DNA of 64,000 nt from Tenebrio molitor (GCF_963966145.1 NC_091046.1:42098001-42162000); one strand, 5' to 3'. Counted from the first letter of the stretch, positions 24,467 through 37,335 are shown. Translations and numbers: made by a program. Notes: generated from the letters alone by a model not told the origin.

Positions 24467-24921
24467 ATATGTGAAAAAACATTACTGAAAGGTTTTTCTA
24501 TAATAATTGTTGATCTCCTAACGATTCCCGAATTGGAACTTGGGACGTGAAAGTCGCTTTTTGGTACTGTTCGTTTCGTTTGCTAAACTAAATGTATGTC
24601 TGAAGAATAGAATTAGAATGTGTAAAACAGTCTAATCAGTACCTTTGCACCATAGCATGTTTTAAATTTATCAATAAGCGAGGACAAACAGGAAATACTA
24701 TAAGATACCGATCAAAATGTGATAACAATATTAAAATACAAGCAAAAAATAGACTCGAAAAGTGATTATCGAATCCAAACACAAAAAAAAGATAACATTT
24801 ATCATTGAAAAGACCGATTTATTGATAAACTAAATTAGGATTAGGACAAGATAGGAGTACCGTGCGATCGTTTAAATTTATAAATAGAGTAGGCTATGAT
24901 TTTTAAATTAGATTAGCAACA

Positions 24922-25149
24922 TTGACAGCTGCAGCTTCATTTAAAAATTGTCAAAATGACGTTTCAAAATGTTCGGAACACAAATTTTTTCTTACGGAGA
25001 GTTATTTTAAGAACGGTGAACGGCAGGAAAATGGTGAATTGAAGTGTTCCATACAAGCTTGCGTTGAAGATTTTCGAAACGCATTCCCTAATTTTCCGGT
25101 TGATAACCAAAAACGCAGTAACTGTTTAGTTTTTGAAAAATGCGTTTGA
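24922..25149 (+). pseudogene. Possible transposase N-terminal relic inside a TIR element
   Basis: A 75-codon frame with the segment FFLTESYFKNGERQENGELK, then Cys..Phe..PNFPV, resembling helix-turn-helix leaders of insect Tc1/mariner-type transposases (…SYFxNG…, …FPxxxV…). It ends at a TGA just before the nested insertion, and no catalytic DDE region follows. Assignment is from pattern memory only. Confidence 0.35.
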
Positions 25150-25155
25150 AAATAC

Positions 25156-25430
25156 CGCGTGATCAAGAATGACTGAATCTGTTGGTAACAACGAAAATAT
25201 GAATGATTTTGGTACCACTGTAATCTAAACAGAATTTCGGTTGTCAGCTTTGACTGTGTTGTTTACCATCAAAGGTGCATTTTTGTAATAGCGTAACCGA
25301 CATAACCTACTTTTTTTAAATTTCGTGTCAAGTTAAAACATCCGATCAGTGTCAGTTACGAGACAAAAAAACACCAATATTTTTCAATTGTTTCATTGCC
25401 AACAGACTTGGTCGTTTTTGATCAATGATC
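25156..25430. mobile_element. Diverged nested TIR element
   Basis: The left end CCGCGTGATCAAGAATGACT and the complement of the right end CAGTGTGATCATTGATCAAA share TGATCA and, further in, TCTGTTGGYAA. TA-flanked on both sides. The ends are diverged, so boundaries are approximate. It lies inside the 24860-25728 element. Confidence 0.4.
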
Positions 25431-26173
25431 ACACTGTATGAAACGGGGAATTAACAGTTGCATCTAAACTAAGACTTTGAACATTTGTATAATTAAAAAA
25501 TAATTAAATTAATAAAGCCGCATTATTCAACTCTAGTGCTTCATTTCCTATAAATCACAGATTAAAATGATGGAACATAAGAGAGAACCCTAAACGTCAA
25601 CATGTTTAAATAACCTGTAATTTACACAGCGAGTCAATTGACAGGATCTGCACAGTCAACAGTCACTGTTGCCAATCTAATTTACAAATCATAGCCTACT
25701 CTAATTATAAATTTAAATGATCGCTCGGTAGAACTTTTACATATTTTAGATTGATGAATGAAAATATTCAAAAGAAATAGGTGAAATTAAACTGTAATAA
25801 AAATAATAGCATATAATATAAAAAAGGATAAAATCAAAGAAAGGTAAAGGGCATATAAAATTAAAATAATTTTTCAAAATTTAAATTTTTTAAAATTTTA
25901 AATATATAAAATAAATTAAAACAAACCACCGGATATATAACGACTTAATTTTTTCAGATTATATTATAACCAGGATTAAGTGAAAAGAGGCAATAAATTA
26001 CACGAGAAATTTCAATAATCTTCGAAATCTTGACAAAACTTTGATAAAATATTTCTACGAACAATATCGACTCCTTGCTATTAGTAGAAAACACTCCAAA
26101 CATGTTTCATTACTGCAATTATTTATAAACGTGCCAAGGACATTTGTGAACTTTTTCTTTGAATAACATGTTA

Positions 26174-26588
26174 CAGGGTGTTCCAGAACTGGTGAATCAG
26201 ATTTAAAGGGCATATTCCTCGTAATGGAGGTGAAAAACGTCCAGAAAAATATTCAGGGTGCAATAGCTTCTTAGTTATGAATTTTTCAAATTGACCAATA
26301 GTGAGTAATTTTCACTTTTACGAGTTCTTTCCCTTAGTTACTAAGTAACGTGTAATACGTATGAATCGCATGAATAATAAAAATTACTACTAAAATTATG
26401 TTGCTAAGCAATTTAGTGTTCGTTGAATTTACCTGAAATTTAAATTAACAGCTACTTTCTGTTTGGTCAACTTTAATTGTTAATTACAAAAAATCTACTA
26501 CACCCTTACCATTTTTTTACGCTATTACTTTCATTTATCACCAACGAAAGCGCACTCTAAATCTGATTCGCGAGTTCTAGGACACCTG
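26174..26588. mobile_element. 415-bp TA-flanked TIR MITE
   Basis: Left end CAGGGTGTTCCAGAACTGGT and complement of the right end CAGGTGTCCTAGAACTCGCG, both continuing GAATCAGATTTA. TA lies at 26172-26173 and 26589-26590. Non-coding. Confidence 0.7.
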
Positions 26589-26727
26589 TATATATTCGTA
26601 GATAAAGCGAAATAAAGGAATGCTTTCTTTCTTCATCAGGACGAAAACAACCGATCATTGTTTTTTTAAATTTATCAAACAAAAATAGCAACAATGATAT
26701 TTTCCATGATCACTGAATTTCAGTGGT

Positions 26728-26807
26728 CTTTGCTCACTGAAAATAGTGAGCAAAGATGGTAATTGAATCACTAGTGAGGAAAAATATTTTCTCACTAGTG
26801 AGCAAAG
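26728..26807. repeat. Cluster of short perfect hairpins
   Basis: CTTTGCTCACT at 26728-26738 pairs perfectly with AGTGAGCAAAG at 26745-26755. TCACTAGTGAG occurs at 26769-26779 and again at 26792-26802, followed by another GAGCAAAG. The function is unknown; it may be the core of a decayed TIR element. Confidence 0.7.
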
Positions 26808-28904
26808 TGTAATGTTTTGCGAGTTAATCGATAAAAAGTTATTTTTCAAAAATACATTATGCAAAATAACAAATATTCCCAGATTTAAAATTTGTTCTTC
26901 GTTACTCTTGTAAGTCTTTTCTGTCCACCTTCCCATGCATATTACCTACGAAAAAATTACAACAATCACGTTTGAAAATTGCGTCTGAAAATCCTGAGAT
27001 GTTATTCCTTCTTATCGTGACAACATTATCTAAATTACGCTGGTGGCGTGATTTACACTATTACGTTCAATAAAAGATGCGACGTTGATGCAAATAAATT
27101 ACGCACACTCTGTATAATTGAATAATTAATAAGATTAGTGAGACGTAACCGGAAAAAAGCGGACTCGAAAAATGGGCACGATTCAATTAATTCGCGTAAT
27201 TAGTGTCCGTTACAAAAGGAGAAGAGAGAAGAGATCTTGGAAGTGTTTGACGAATTGTGTGGGGAAAATATTAGCAACAAGCAACCGCAACAATAATTGT
27301 TGATCGTCCTAGCAAAGCAATGTTGACATAATTACTCATTAACTTTCAACCGTACTGGTTCGAACTAGTCGAGGGATTTTTCGTTAAAATCCACTTTTTC
27401 TAATAAACTGGTGGTAACGAATTAATCGACGATTAAACTGTTCCAAGTACAAAGCAAACAAACACGCTGATATATTTAGAACAATTATCTATTATTAGAA
27501 TACCAATTTTCACTAATATGGTGTCGGGTGGACTCAATTGGGATGCAGGTCTGGTAATGGTGGCCTTTTAGGTAATGACACCAGTGCGATCAAGACGCTT
27601 TTGTACAGATCTAGAGGCCCAGAGGTGATTGAACATTCCTTACGCAACACAAACTTTCCTGGTTCTATCCTTACAGTTAGCACTTATCAGCAAATCTGTC
27701 AGTGTGGTCTGCTCTTTGAAGAGAATCTAAAATGAAGAATTTGAACTGTAGAGTAGAGTTTTTGCAAATGGCGAATTTAAATAGTAATTAAAAAATTATT
27801 ATTTCATTATTTTGTGAGTATTCAACAAATAATGCAAAATAAACAGATACAAAAACAAAAAGACCCTAAAACTGTGAAGGTTAAGTTGTCGCAACCCATT
27901 TGTTATGCAACAACTAAAACCACGTGGCTATAGATAGTTGTATAGTACGGGCAATATATTTGAAAGAATTTGCAAAGGACAACCGTAACGTCCCACTTTT
28001 GGTCGAATATTTATAGTAGTTTTGGAGGAGCAAGGTTCCATTATCTGCGTACACGTGTAAGAGAATAGGGTTTTTCAGTAGACGAGCAAATGCAGACAAA
28101 TGTCAACAACAAGCTGCATAATTTATTTACAAGTGCAAAAATGCCAGCCAATATTTTACATCAACCTCATCCGAATACGTTAATGTTAAATCACTCCGGT
28201 ATTAATATTTGTGACGTAAGACGGTAGGAGATTTTATTTATTTATTTATCAGAAATTTTCGAATTGTTACATAACGACCGCGTCGTGAATGTTTTGTCGG
28301 AGAAATCACGGTCTGTTAAAAATTAATAAGTATTACCGGATTTTTCCCGCTGCAACAGCGATTAGGAAAAATTAAATGGTCGCATTGTTGTTTGCGGTTG
28401 TAAGAAACGGTCGTTAAAGTGGAGAATTTTTTAATTGCAATTTGTAGTCCGATTGTGCAACAGAACCAAACGGGAAGAATGGAATATCTGAATTTTAATT
28501 TGTTAATTGTGTGTTTATTTTACATCATCCGATTCACTCGAATTTAAGTGAGTGGTTGTTGCCGAGTGTTTTTCATAAAACTGGCCAATCGCTTGGCACT
28601 ACAGTATTATAATAAATAATAAAAAGCAAATGAGCTATTATTTCCGCCTTTTAAAGTATCAGTACATAACGATGTTGAACGTACAAAATACAATTACGAG
28701 AAGAGTGACGTTGACTTTTGGCGTCAGTTTTGGTCTTTCCACCACCAAAGGCTTGCTTTTTTTTCCAAATAATTACAAAAAAATAGTTTTTCTATTTTTG
28801 AAAGCCTCATTTTCTTCTTCTTAACATACATATTATGAAAGGACCACTGAACAAATTTTGATGCGGTTTTCACTCAAAGTCTCTTTGATTTAAGTTTTAA
28901 TATA

Positions 28905-29363
28905 CAGGTGTCTTAAAATTATCGTATTCCGAGTTCGGGGATTAGTACCTGTTGACCAAGTAAAAATGTTAAAAAAAAATTGCTGTCATTTTGAAAAAAA
29001 TATCAAAGTTGCCAATATTTGTACAAAAGTACCTGATTAATATTCTAGCTATGTTGTACTTCCATTTCGAACAAAAATTGGAAAAACAAAACTTATTTTT
29101 TTCGAGATAAAGCGGTTTTTTCAAGAAATGTCTTTTCATTTATATTTTAATATATTACATAACCATCCTCACCATATTTCAAAACGAACGTCAACCGTTT
29201 ATATTTTTTATTTGAAGAAAACATGATGAAAAGTTTGAACCTTCAGACCCATATATCTTTGTAAAGACCCTCCCCTGTATTTTTTATTTTATTTTTTCGA
29301 GATTCCTGGGATTTTTCCCTACAAGACCCCCGATTTGGAATACGTTAATTTTGCGACACCCTG
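28905..29363. mobile_element. 459-bp TA-flanked TIR MITE
   Basis: Left end CAGGTGTCTTAAAATTATCG and complement of the right end CAGGGTGTCGCAAAATTAAC; both continue into CGTATTCC. TA lies at 28903-28904 and 29364-29365. Non-coding. Confidence 0.7.
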
Positions 29364-29587
29364 TACACTCCATTCACCACCTTGAGAGAAGACTCACTAA
29401 TGAAGAAAAAGATGAATTTTTATAGCAAGCATTCGGAGCGGTTTGCAGCAAGAGGAATTTTAAAATTTCCATTTTTCGTAGGTATTATACGTTGAATACT
29501 CATGGCATAAATTGACTGTAGTTTTGTGTGTAATGACTAATGGGAAATGTAACATTTTACATGACAAAAATGCCGTTCCTATATGTA

Positions 29588-29804
29588 ACGGGTGTTCAAA
29601 AGAAAACTTCATCAAGTTGGCTATGACTTTTTGATCAAAGAGTGAAAAAGGAGAATGATGCTTTCTTTGACAGTTGTCAGTTGTGTTTTGCGAGTTTTTA
29701 ACGTGGTCCTAACCTGACCTTTGTCATTGATCTTCTAAGACATAGTTCACAATGTTTTGAAAAATTCAAAGGCTACTTGATGAACTTTTCAATTGAACAC
29801 TCGA
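29588..29804. mobile_element. About 217-bp TIR MITE
   Basis: The left end ACGGGTGTTCAAAAGAAAAC and the complement of the right end TCGAGTGTTCAATTGAAAAG both continue TTCATCAAGT. TA-flanked. Some divergence; boundaries within a few bases. Confidence 0.6.
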
Positions 29805-30825
29805 TAGTTTGTGAAAAAAAAATCAAAATTGAGATTCTGTGAATTGTCACTATCAAGGCCAAGAAGCAATATGTATCTCAAAAGATTTGAAAATTGAAAC
29901 AGTATGAAACTACCTAATCCACCATGATTTCCAGATTTGTCACACCATTGCCAATTTTCTTCTTTTCTTGAAAAATACTTTTATGGAGGAATGCTATGTA
30001 ACATTCTTCCGAGACACCAGATTTTTACCAAGAAGGAACACAAAGCTCGTGACCAAAACATTCTATTCGAATTTGCTCGCAATGATTGTAATTCATCATT
30101 GAACAAGCTAAGACAATAAAAGTCTCAACTAGATGCATTTTTTGTCAAGGTCAGTGTAAATTATGGTGTGGGTAATAATTCAGTAAAATCAAGACGTCTG
30201 ATATTTCTGATATTTTGTGAAAGTATCTTGCAAGGAACGGTTGGATTAGTTTTGAGCGTTCCATTCATAGAGAAAACCTGGCGAATGAACGTGAAATACA
30301 ACACTGTTGTGTAAACAAAGACAATTATCCGCTTACATAAGTATTAAAATGCAATTTTTTTTTACCTTGAGATAAACCAAAAACGTAGTAAAATGGTTCA
30401 ACTTGGTAATTAGTGTAGAAAAATCCTAAATTTACAGCCAACGAAGAGCACACACGTGTGCAAATACATTATCATAAAATTATGTTATTTATAATTTATG
30501 GTTCTTAATCGGTGGGTATTTAACAATGCAGAACCGAATGCACAAAATGAATAAACATCGAGTTAGGGATCGAGGTCAAGGATCACGTTTCGAAAAGCTC
30601 CCAGTCTAGATTTTTTTATGGTGCATTCGTTTTATCGTCAAATACAAATTTTTTATTTTTTACATTTCTACGAGTTTTACAGCCACTTTACTTGCTTTAT
30701 TGAATAACGACAATCACAACCTTTCATGACTTACAAATTTTACGACAGGCTTTATCGAATCACGAACGACAAAGTCAACAAAATAAAAATCGGAATAAGT
30801 TGCAACAGCTTTCGTGGTTTTAATC

Positions 30826-30968
30826 CAAACAGATATTTTTGTATTAAGGGCGTGAAGGAGGCGATTTTGGCCCGTGGCGGAATTATAAGCCCCGAAGGGC
30901 CGAGGGATTATAAGACGCCAAAGGGCCAAAATCGCCGTTCACGCCCGAAATGCAAACATTATTTTTTG
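30826..30968. repeat. Palindromic element with CpG-rich loop (P5)
   Basis: The left arm GGGCGTGAAGGAGGCGATTT and TGGCCC mirrors GGGCCAAAATCGCC and GTTCACGCCC (30923-30946). The second block GGCGGAATTATAA mirrors TTATAAGACGCC. The loop is GCCCCGAAGGGCCGAGGG. A shorter GGGCG...CGCCC pair follows at about 31080-31106. Confidence 0.75.
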
Positions 30969-31499
30969 TAAAATCATTTAAATACACCTTAAAGTTATCG
31001 AGAGTTATGTTGTTGGTTGCCAATGTGATGCAACAAATAAAATAGCTATTAACATTAATTGTTGTTCTTTTAGACCTTAGGGCGCAAAAGGTATTATTTA
31101 CGCCCGAAAATTACTGTATAAATGACTTCATTTTGATAAAATTTTACAAAAAAATATTTTTTTATCGCGTCGATTGGCAGATTCGTCGAAAGCGGCGTGA
31201 CCAGTTTGGAAAATATTTTTTCGAGGAAAAACAATAGTCCTCGGATTAATGTGTGTACGTATTCCATTGTGATCGAGACGAAATTTTTCTCGTCGAAAAG
31301 ATAACGGTGCAGACCACTCGAAATCGGTAATTGCCATTGTCAGCAGCCAATCGTGCAGTCGGCGCGGTTAATTTGTCGATAAGGTGTATCGGTTCACCTA
31401 ATTAGGCAGGTGGAAGTGCCTATCGTGGAAAAATTCGTAGCTCACCGACAAACATTTACCAGATTACAAAATAAGTAAACTGACGGAAAAATTTCGAGT

Positions 31500-31931
31500 G
31501 ACACTTCACAATGAAGGAGCAAATTTATCAAACGTAAATAGGCGCGAATCGCGTGCCCCTAATAAACGAAAATCCGCGAGAAAACAACTCTCGCTTATCG
31601 CCGAAACGCGATCCGACGGAGACGAGAACCGAAAATGGCAAAGAAATGCCAAATTCCTCCGGCCCACACCTGACACCATTAAGCAATCGCCTCTTGTTTG
31701 TTCTGTCTTCGACACTCGGCAAAACAACGACCAACAACAGCAACAATGCTCGCCTCCGATAAGCAAAGCAGTTTGATTTCAGCCCACCGCGTACGCTATG
31801 CCTCCTCCGAGTGTCTTTTTGCGGCCCCGCCATTATCAAAGAATTTTTTGAGGCGCTTTTTCACGCAGCGAGTCGATTGTTTGTGTTGTCTAGTGAAGTG
31901 GTGAAGGGATTATGTCTCCAGGAGGATGATG
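31500..31931 (+). other. GC-rich block ending in a strong splice donor, possible first exon
   Basis: Stops are rare in several frames on both strands of this GC-rich block in an AT-rich setting. The + strand ends GATGATG|GTAAGT (GT at 31932). The ATG at 31912 meets a stop within six codons, so if transcribed it would be a 5' UTR exon. It could be an alternative first exon of the UNC93-like gene or belong to an unrelated transcript. No peptide is recognisable. Confidence 0.3.
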
Positions 31932-34900
31932 GTAAGTCGAGACATTTTCTCCTCCCTCGCTCAGTTTTTCACACGTTTTTTAACAGGTCTAAAGTAGACA
32001 GTAGAAGTTTTATTGCAGGATTATCGCAATCCTATAAGAACAGACTTAGTATTGATTCCAGATTAATAAACGGTTTAAAAAATAGATTCTTTTATTGCCT
32101 AATCTGGCGATGCATTGTCAAGTGACATTGATTGATTAAAACAATAAAGGTGATCAATTTGTCTTCTAAAAATAATTTTTCCGGTGGCGAATCGATTCGG
32201 CCAATTGCACAAAATTTACATTCCTCGGCTCGTCGCTTATTCTGCTAGTTTTGATTGATCTTGGAGGATTTGCAAATCAAACTTTGTAGCTTTTGTAATT
32301 CTTTGTGAGCCCCCCGCAATATAAAGGCATTATCGATTAAATCGCAATCTGCCTATCAGAAAAATCCACGGGGATTATTCTCCATTTCTATCTCTTCACC
32401 GTAGAGGATAGTCATTATGCACTAATACTTTAAATCAGCTGTTTTATCAATCATTAATGGCGGACCATATTGTGCAAATAAGCTAATAATATTCTTATTG
32501 TTTGCCAAGGGTTTTGGGCTGCTAATTCCAAAATGTAGATACAATATTGTTTTGTGACGTCATAACAATTTTTTAATTGATTCTCGCACGACATACCTGT
32601 CAGATCTTATCGGAATTAGACGCGATTATGCGAGTTGCACAGGATAACGCTCCAGGATTACGCCGAACGAAAGTGTACTTTTTCAAGCTTTACTCAGCTC
32701 CAGCTTTAACTATTCATAATATTTAAATAACGTTCGCATAAGTTCAGAACAAACTGGTGTCAAAAAATGTTTTTCTAGGATGTCGCAGATAAATCTGTTT
32801 TATTTACTGCCGCGAAAAAACCTTATCAATAATTAATCAAACGTGACCACGGTAACATGGGAAATTCTATTTTTGGAAGATGTGGCTTGTTTTATCTGCA
32901 TCCGAAAATAATCGAGTGCTCTCCAAAAACTATTTCCCACTTTTGTCAGATTCTATTTGCACAAGTACCAGAACCAGATTATGAAAACGGTACTTTGCGA
33001 GGATTTTTCGTAGGTTTTCCAGTTTAGTAAAACCGCGCCCGTCGTACCGAAGTACTTTCTACCTGTCCCACTTTCTTTAATCGCCTCCATGTGCCTTATC
33101 ATCACCATAAGTCATTCTTAACAAACAAATTCGCATCGACATTAATCCCTCTTTATATTAACGTGCATGACGCATTAATCTTTGACCAATAATGACTTCG
33201 AATTTTTTTTTTTGGTGCGCAAGCACCATTCTTCTGGTAATTTGAATACCGACTAGCCTCGAACTTGTTTTGCAATTTTTTGTCAAAAATTCTCACACCG
33301 ATCGATGTGCGACGACATTTTTCCAAATTATTTTCGATTCGAGGACCAGTTTCTGGTACCACACGACCAAGGTCTCACGCAAGAGGTACTCGGAACCGGA
33401 AAAAACCGGACTCGCATTAAAAAATGCCAATATTTTTTGTGCAAATTGCCGAAAAGCCGGTCTTCCAGCGCTTCGATGAGTTATCTTCTCGGTGATAATT
33501 GTTTTCCCATTGAAATGAGAAACCGTGCCAGTTGCAACCGTAACAGGATCTGCAAGATTGAAATGACAACTTTATCAGTATCTTTGCGTCACGTGATACG
33601 AAGTCATCACAATGCCAGTTTGTCTAAGTGACTAGGCAATTATTTCTTTGGAAAGAGATATGAAGAAGAAGCATTTTCGAGGTCGGCAGTACCCACAGAG
33701 ATAATATAGAGTAATCACAAAATCGATAATTTTGGGTTTGCTTCTTCTGAATAGACAGATTAAGTGAATTTAAATTTATATTTAATGCGGAGATGTAGGT
33801 ACTTGTCGAGCTGAGTACTGCACTGACCACAAAGTTCTGAATCATTAATTAAGAAATATTGTGAAAGTGGATGATCTCGGACATTATACTGTGCTCCGCA
33901 GAAAATTTACAGACCATTTTTTGAGAAAGTCTACCTAATAAAGAACTTTCTAAGTACCTCGAGTGTGTTATGGATAGCCATTGTAAATTGGGGTGCAGAG
34001 ATGTGACCCAAAAATTAGCATTTCAGCGATTCAGAGGAAAGAATACAATTCCAAATTTAAACAGATTTTAAGTCAAGGTCAGCACAATTCTGCAAACCAC
34101 ACAAAATGTCCATAATTTTCACGAACTGTTAATTAATTTACAATCTGCAGTCGAGCGGAATTTTCCAGATTGCGTGAAAGATCAATTGTATTTTTTCGAG
34201 AAACGTGTGTTTCACCAACGACGTTAAACGGTGCAGTTTACTTTGGTTTAAAGTAGTATTAAAGGAGTCGCACGTCATCGCCTTGCGTTAATTTAACGGT
34301 AATAAAGTGAATAATAACGAATGTAAGACAATTAACGTTGGTACGTCAGCGATCGGACGAAGAGCTTCCGGTCCGCCGATTCCTTAAAATGGTTCTTCAG
34401 AGAAGATTATCTCTGATGAACGGTCAAATGGAAATCTAAAATAAACATTCACTTTCTCAAGTGAAGAATTTCATTAATGTTACAGTTTAACGATCTAATC
34501 GCACTGGTAACAAATATAATTTCGGTTTCACTGATTTGTTGACAAATTAATTTAACGGAAATGCTATTTGTTGGGAGCACTTCGTAATCTGCAAGCGCTG
34601 ATGGACTCTCCGCATTCGGTACGCTTTCCAGGTTATTTTCTTCATTATTGTTTGCCGTTTTGTGTTTTATCAACTCTATCGCACTAGGACGTGGAATAAT
34701 TGCTTTTTTTCATATCATAATGAAAGAGAGAAAAAGACAGTTATTATTTTTTCCATGCGCCTACCGTAATTGTTGCGAAGTAGGTTGAAATCGTTGGTCA
34801 AAAATATCGCCAATATCGACGTTAGCAAAACAATACACAGAATTATCACCAACGTTGCAATAAAAAAGGTTAACACAGTTGACGTTGTCTAGACGACGAA

Positions 34901-35568
34901 TGCAAAAACTAAAATTTTATTCAGAAAGTTTGTTGACAAGGAGTCGCTCATGGGTGGACATTTTGCAACAGAATATTGTAATTTGGGCAAGTTCGTGGTC
35001 AGTACAGAACTCCAGACATCGATTTGAATAAATTTTTACAATTTTTATGTTTTTTACCATGTTAATTGGGCCGTAAAAAGAAAATATTCCAGATTGATAA
35101 TGGATTACGTGACCTAGACAAATTTTGCCGGGACAGGTTTACAGAGGGAAAATTGCAATATTTGCGGCAGAAAATATTCACGTCCACATTTATGGTGACT
35201 CGTGATTTTGATTGTGGTCTTTTAAGGTTTCATTGCTAAAGAACTTTCTTCGTGACTCAGATCATGAAACAAAAAATGTTGCCAATGGAAACAAGATTTT
35301 CACAAGCAAAGATTGCGGCGTATCTTTTCGTGGTTTCTGCAAAATATTGAGAGAAAAATAGTAAAAATAATATTTATTTGTGAAGGTTGTGCTCCGACAA
35401 ACTCGAACTATAATTTCCCTGCTTAATTTAGTGATTAAGTTTTTGCATCACGAAACAAGAAAACAGAACCATACAGCAGTTTACTCTTTTATAGGTTGTG
35501 CAAAGTTTCACATAATATCGGCCATTTTTAAGTAAGAAAAAGGGTAATATCAGGTGTGGTGGTTATGT

Positions 35569-35772
35569 CAGGTGTACATTTAAATTACTCCTCAAAGTTG
35601 GGGTTGAAGAGTCGATTGTGAACGCGCCACGGACTACAGATCACAGATCAGCTGTTTAAATCTAACCTCACTTTTGCGTTGTTTGTGTTTTTACTCTGCA
35701 AACTGACGGGTGGTGCGTTCACAATCCACTCTTCAACGTCAACTTTGAGGAGAAATTTAAATGAACACCCGA
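35569..35772. mobile_element. About 200-bp MITE, copy A
   Basis: The TIRs run about 60 bp: CTCCTCAAAGTTGGGGTTGA, then AGAGTCGATTGTGAACGCGC, mirrored at the right end. The core contains CAGCTGTTTAAATCTAACCT. A second copy lies at 40466-40650 in the opposite orientation. Confidence 0.8.
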
Positions 35773-37335
35773 TACAATGTGAGTGTAGACTTTTTTGTTG
35801 ACCAACGTCTTACTTAGCCAGTGCAAGTGATAAAGAACTAGTCAGTCATGGAAAAACAGAAATAATTTCACTTACCTAATCCTCGTTTTGTCAAATGTCT
35901 ATACTTAGACTGTTTGCATTTTATAATTCTTTTCTCCTTGCTCCTGTTCCAAAAATATAAAATTTCAGTTACCTAACGCAAGTTTTCGTTTTAATTGTCA
36001 TATTTTTGCATATTTTTAAATGTTTACTTTTCCAGGACGGCCTTCTTGTAGAAGAAAATTTGTTTGTCAAAAAATCTTTCACTCTCTGGCCATAAAATAA
36101 ATACAGAAGGGATAAAGTCCAGTTGAGCGGATTGTGTGGTTCGTCTTTTTGTCACTGCACGAAGTGAACATCTTTTACTGCATTACTGCAATGGTAATAC
36201 CATCAAATCTGGCAAAAAACCCGTGTTAAACGGTGACCATGCCAATGTTAAGTAGGATTATGTCGGTAATAACCGAGAACCGGTATAACCTCTTGACACA
36301 AAGTAAAAATCTCAAGCTATTTCTCGCACAGTCGGTACTGGATTTTCTCCAGGACAAAGAAAATGGTCAGAGAACAGTTAAATAAGCGGTTGCGGAGCAA
36401 AAGAGGCTCCGAAATGCAAAAGTTAAACAGAAAACAATATTTTTGTATTTATTGCCAAATTTTATGAATCAGTCATTTGATTGATAAATGCTTATATTTT
36501 TGGTTTTATTTTGTTCAAGACTTTCGTATGCGTCATTAATTGTTCATTTTTAACAAATAACAGATTAAAAAATCTTTTTAGACCTGATCTCATCTTTTGT
36601 AAAACAGGATCGAGTAAATTAATATTCTTGTTTTTATAAAAAAATAAAAAAGTTGTTCTAATAAGAACAAAGATGTCACTGATGTCAGTCTTAAAAGCAG
36701 ATCCTGAGAGATTTTGCCCAACCAATAGAGGAATTTAAAATTATTTAATTTAGTTTAATTAAATAATCTAGATAATAATTAATAATCTAGTTTAATGGTT
36801 TGCGCTTGGTACTAATCGAAACAATTACAGATAAGAATAAAGTTTTACAGGGAAACCTTGAAAATTTCATGATTGTGGAAAGATCGGCCTTGCGAACATT
36901 TTCCAAACATTGTGAAAATATCAATAAAACAGAAGTACCACCACTCCCGATTTTCTTATTGTTCCTACAATTTAATAATTGAAAAATATTTAACCTTTTT
37001 TATTAAACGAGTAAACAGTTTTATTGTTTACGAATGTCGTAAAAATTAAATTTTGCTAGGAAGATTACGAAACATGGTGGCGAGCGTGTCGTTTCTCTTC
37101 CCATTCGGTTTTATTTCCACAAAAAAAAAATTTTTGGAGCCACCGTGAAAATTTCAACGACACGTTACAAATGGCAAAAATGTCTAAGAAATAAAATGTC
37201 TGTCAGTCGCGTGGGAGAAAGATCTGGAACGATCGTCGATCCCGTGCCGAAAGCGCCTCCTCGGGCGACGCGCTCCGGGGACGAAACGTGGTGGACTGAG
37301 CGGTGTTATCAGGAGGCGTGACGCGTTCGGATCTC

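Larger units (their letters stand above)
23085..24857. other. AT-rich intergenic with PIF-like MITE and palindrome P4
   Basis: Near 24045-24150 a loose inverted pair (GATCGATAAAATTT and complement-like ATAATCCGATAAAATTT) hints at another decayed element, too weak to delimit. Confidence 0.35.
24860..25728. mobile_element. 869-bp TIR element, CCGTGCGATC ends, with a coding relic
   Basis: The left arm CCGTGCGATCGTTTAAATTT and the complement of the right arm CCGAGCGATCATTTAAATTT match over about 75 bp, including AGAGTAGGCTATGATTT and TAAATTAGATT. TA-flanked (24858-24859 and 25729-25730). It contains a 75-codon + strand frame (24922-25149) and a likely nested element (25156-25430). Confidence 0.8.
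25731..30825. other. AT-rich intergenic between MITEs, no gene recognised
   Basis: Holds the MITEs at 26174, 28905 and 29588 and the hairpin cluster at 26728. Open frames are short (60-93 codons) and unassignable. Confidence 0.4.
30969..37202. other. Intergenic or upstream region of the UNC93-like gene
   Basis: Contains the GC-rich candidate exon block (31500-31931) and MITE copy A (35569-35772). Otherwise mixed composition without recognisable coding sequence. If 31500-31931 is an alternative first exon, much of this would be intronic. Confidence 0.35.

Noticed and set aside
30726..30971. 81-codon + frame with a Gly/Pro-rich tail
   Set aside because: The tail is the translated P5 palindrome, so it is not evidence for a protein.
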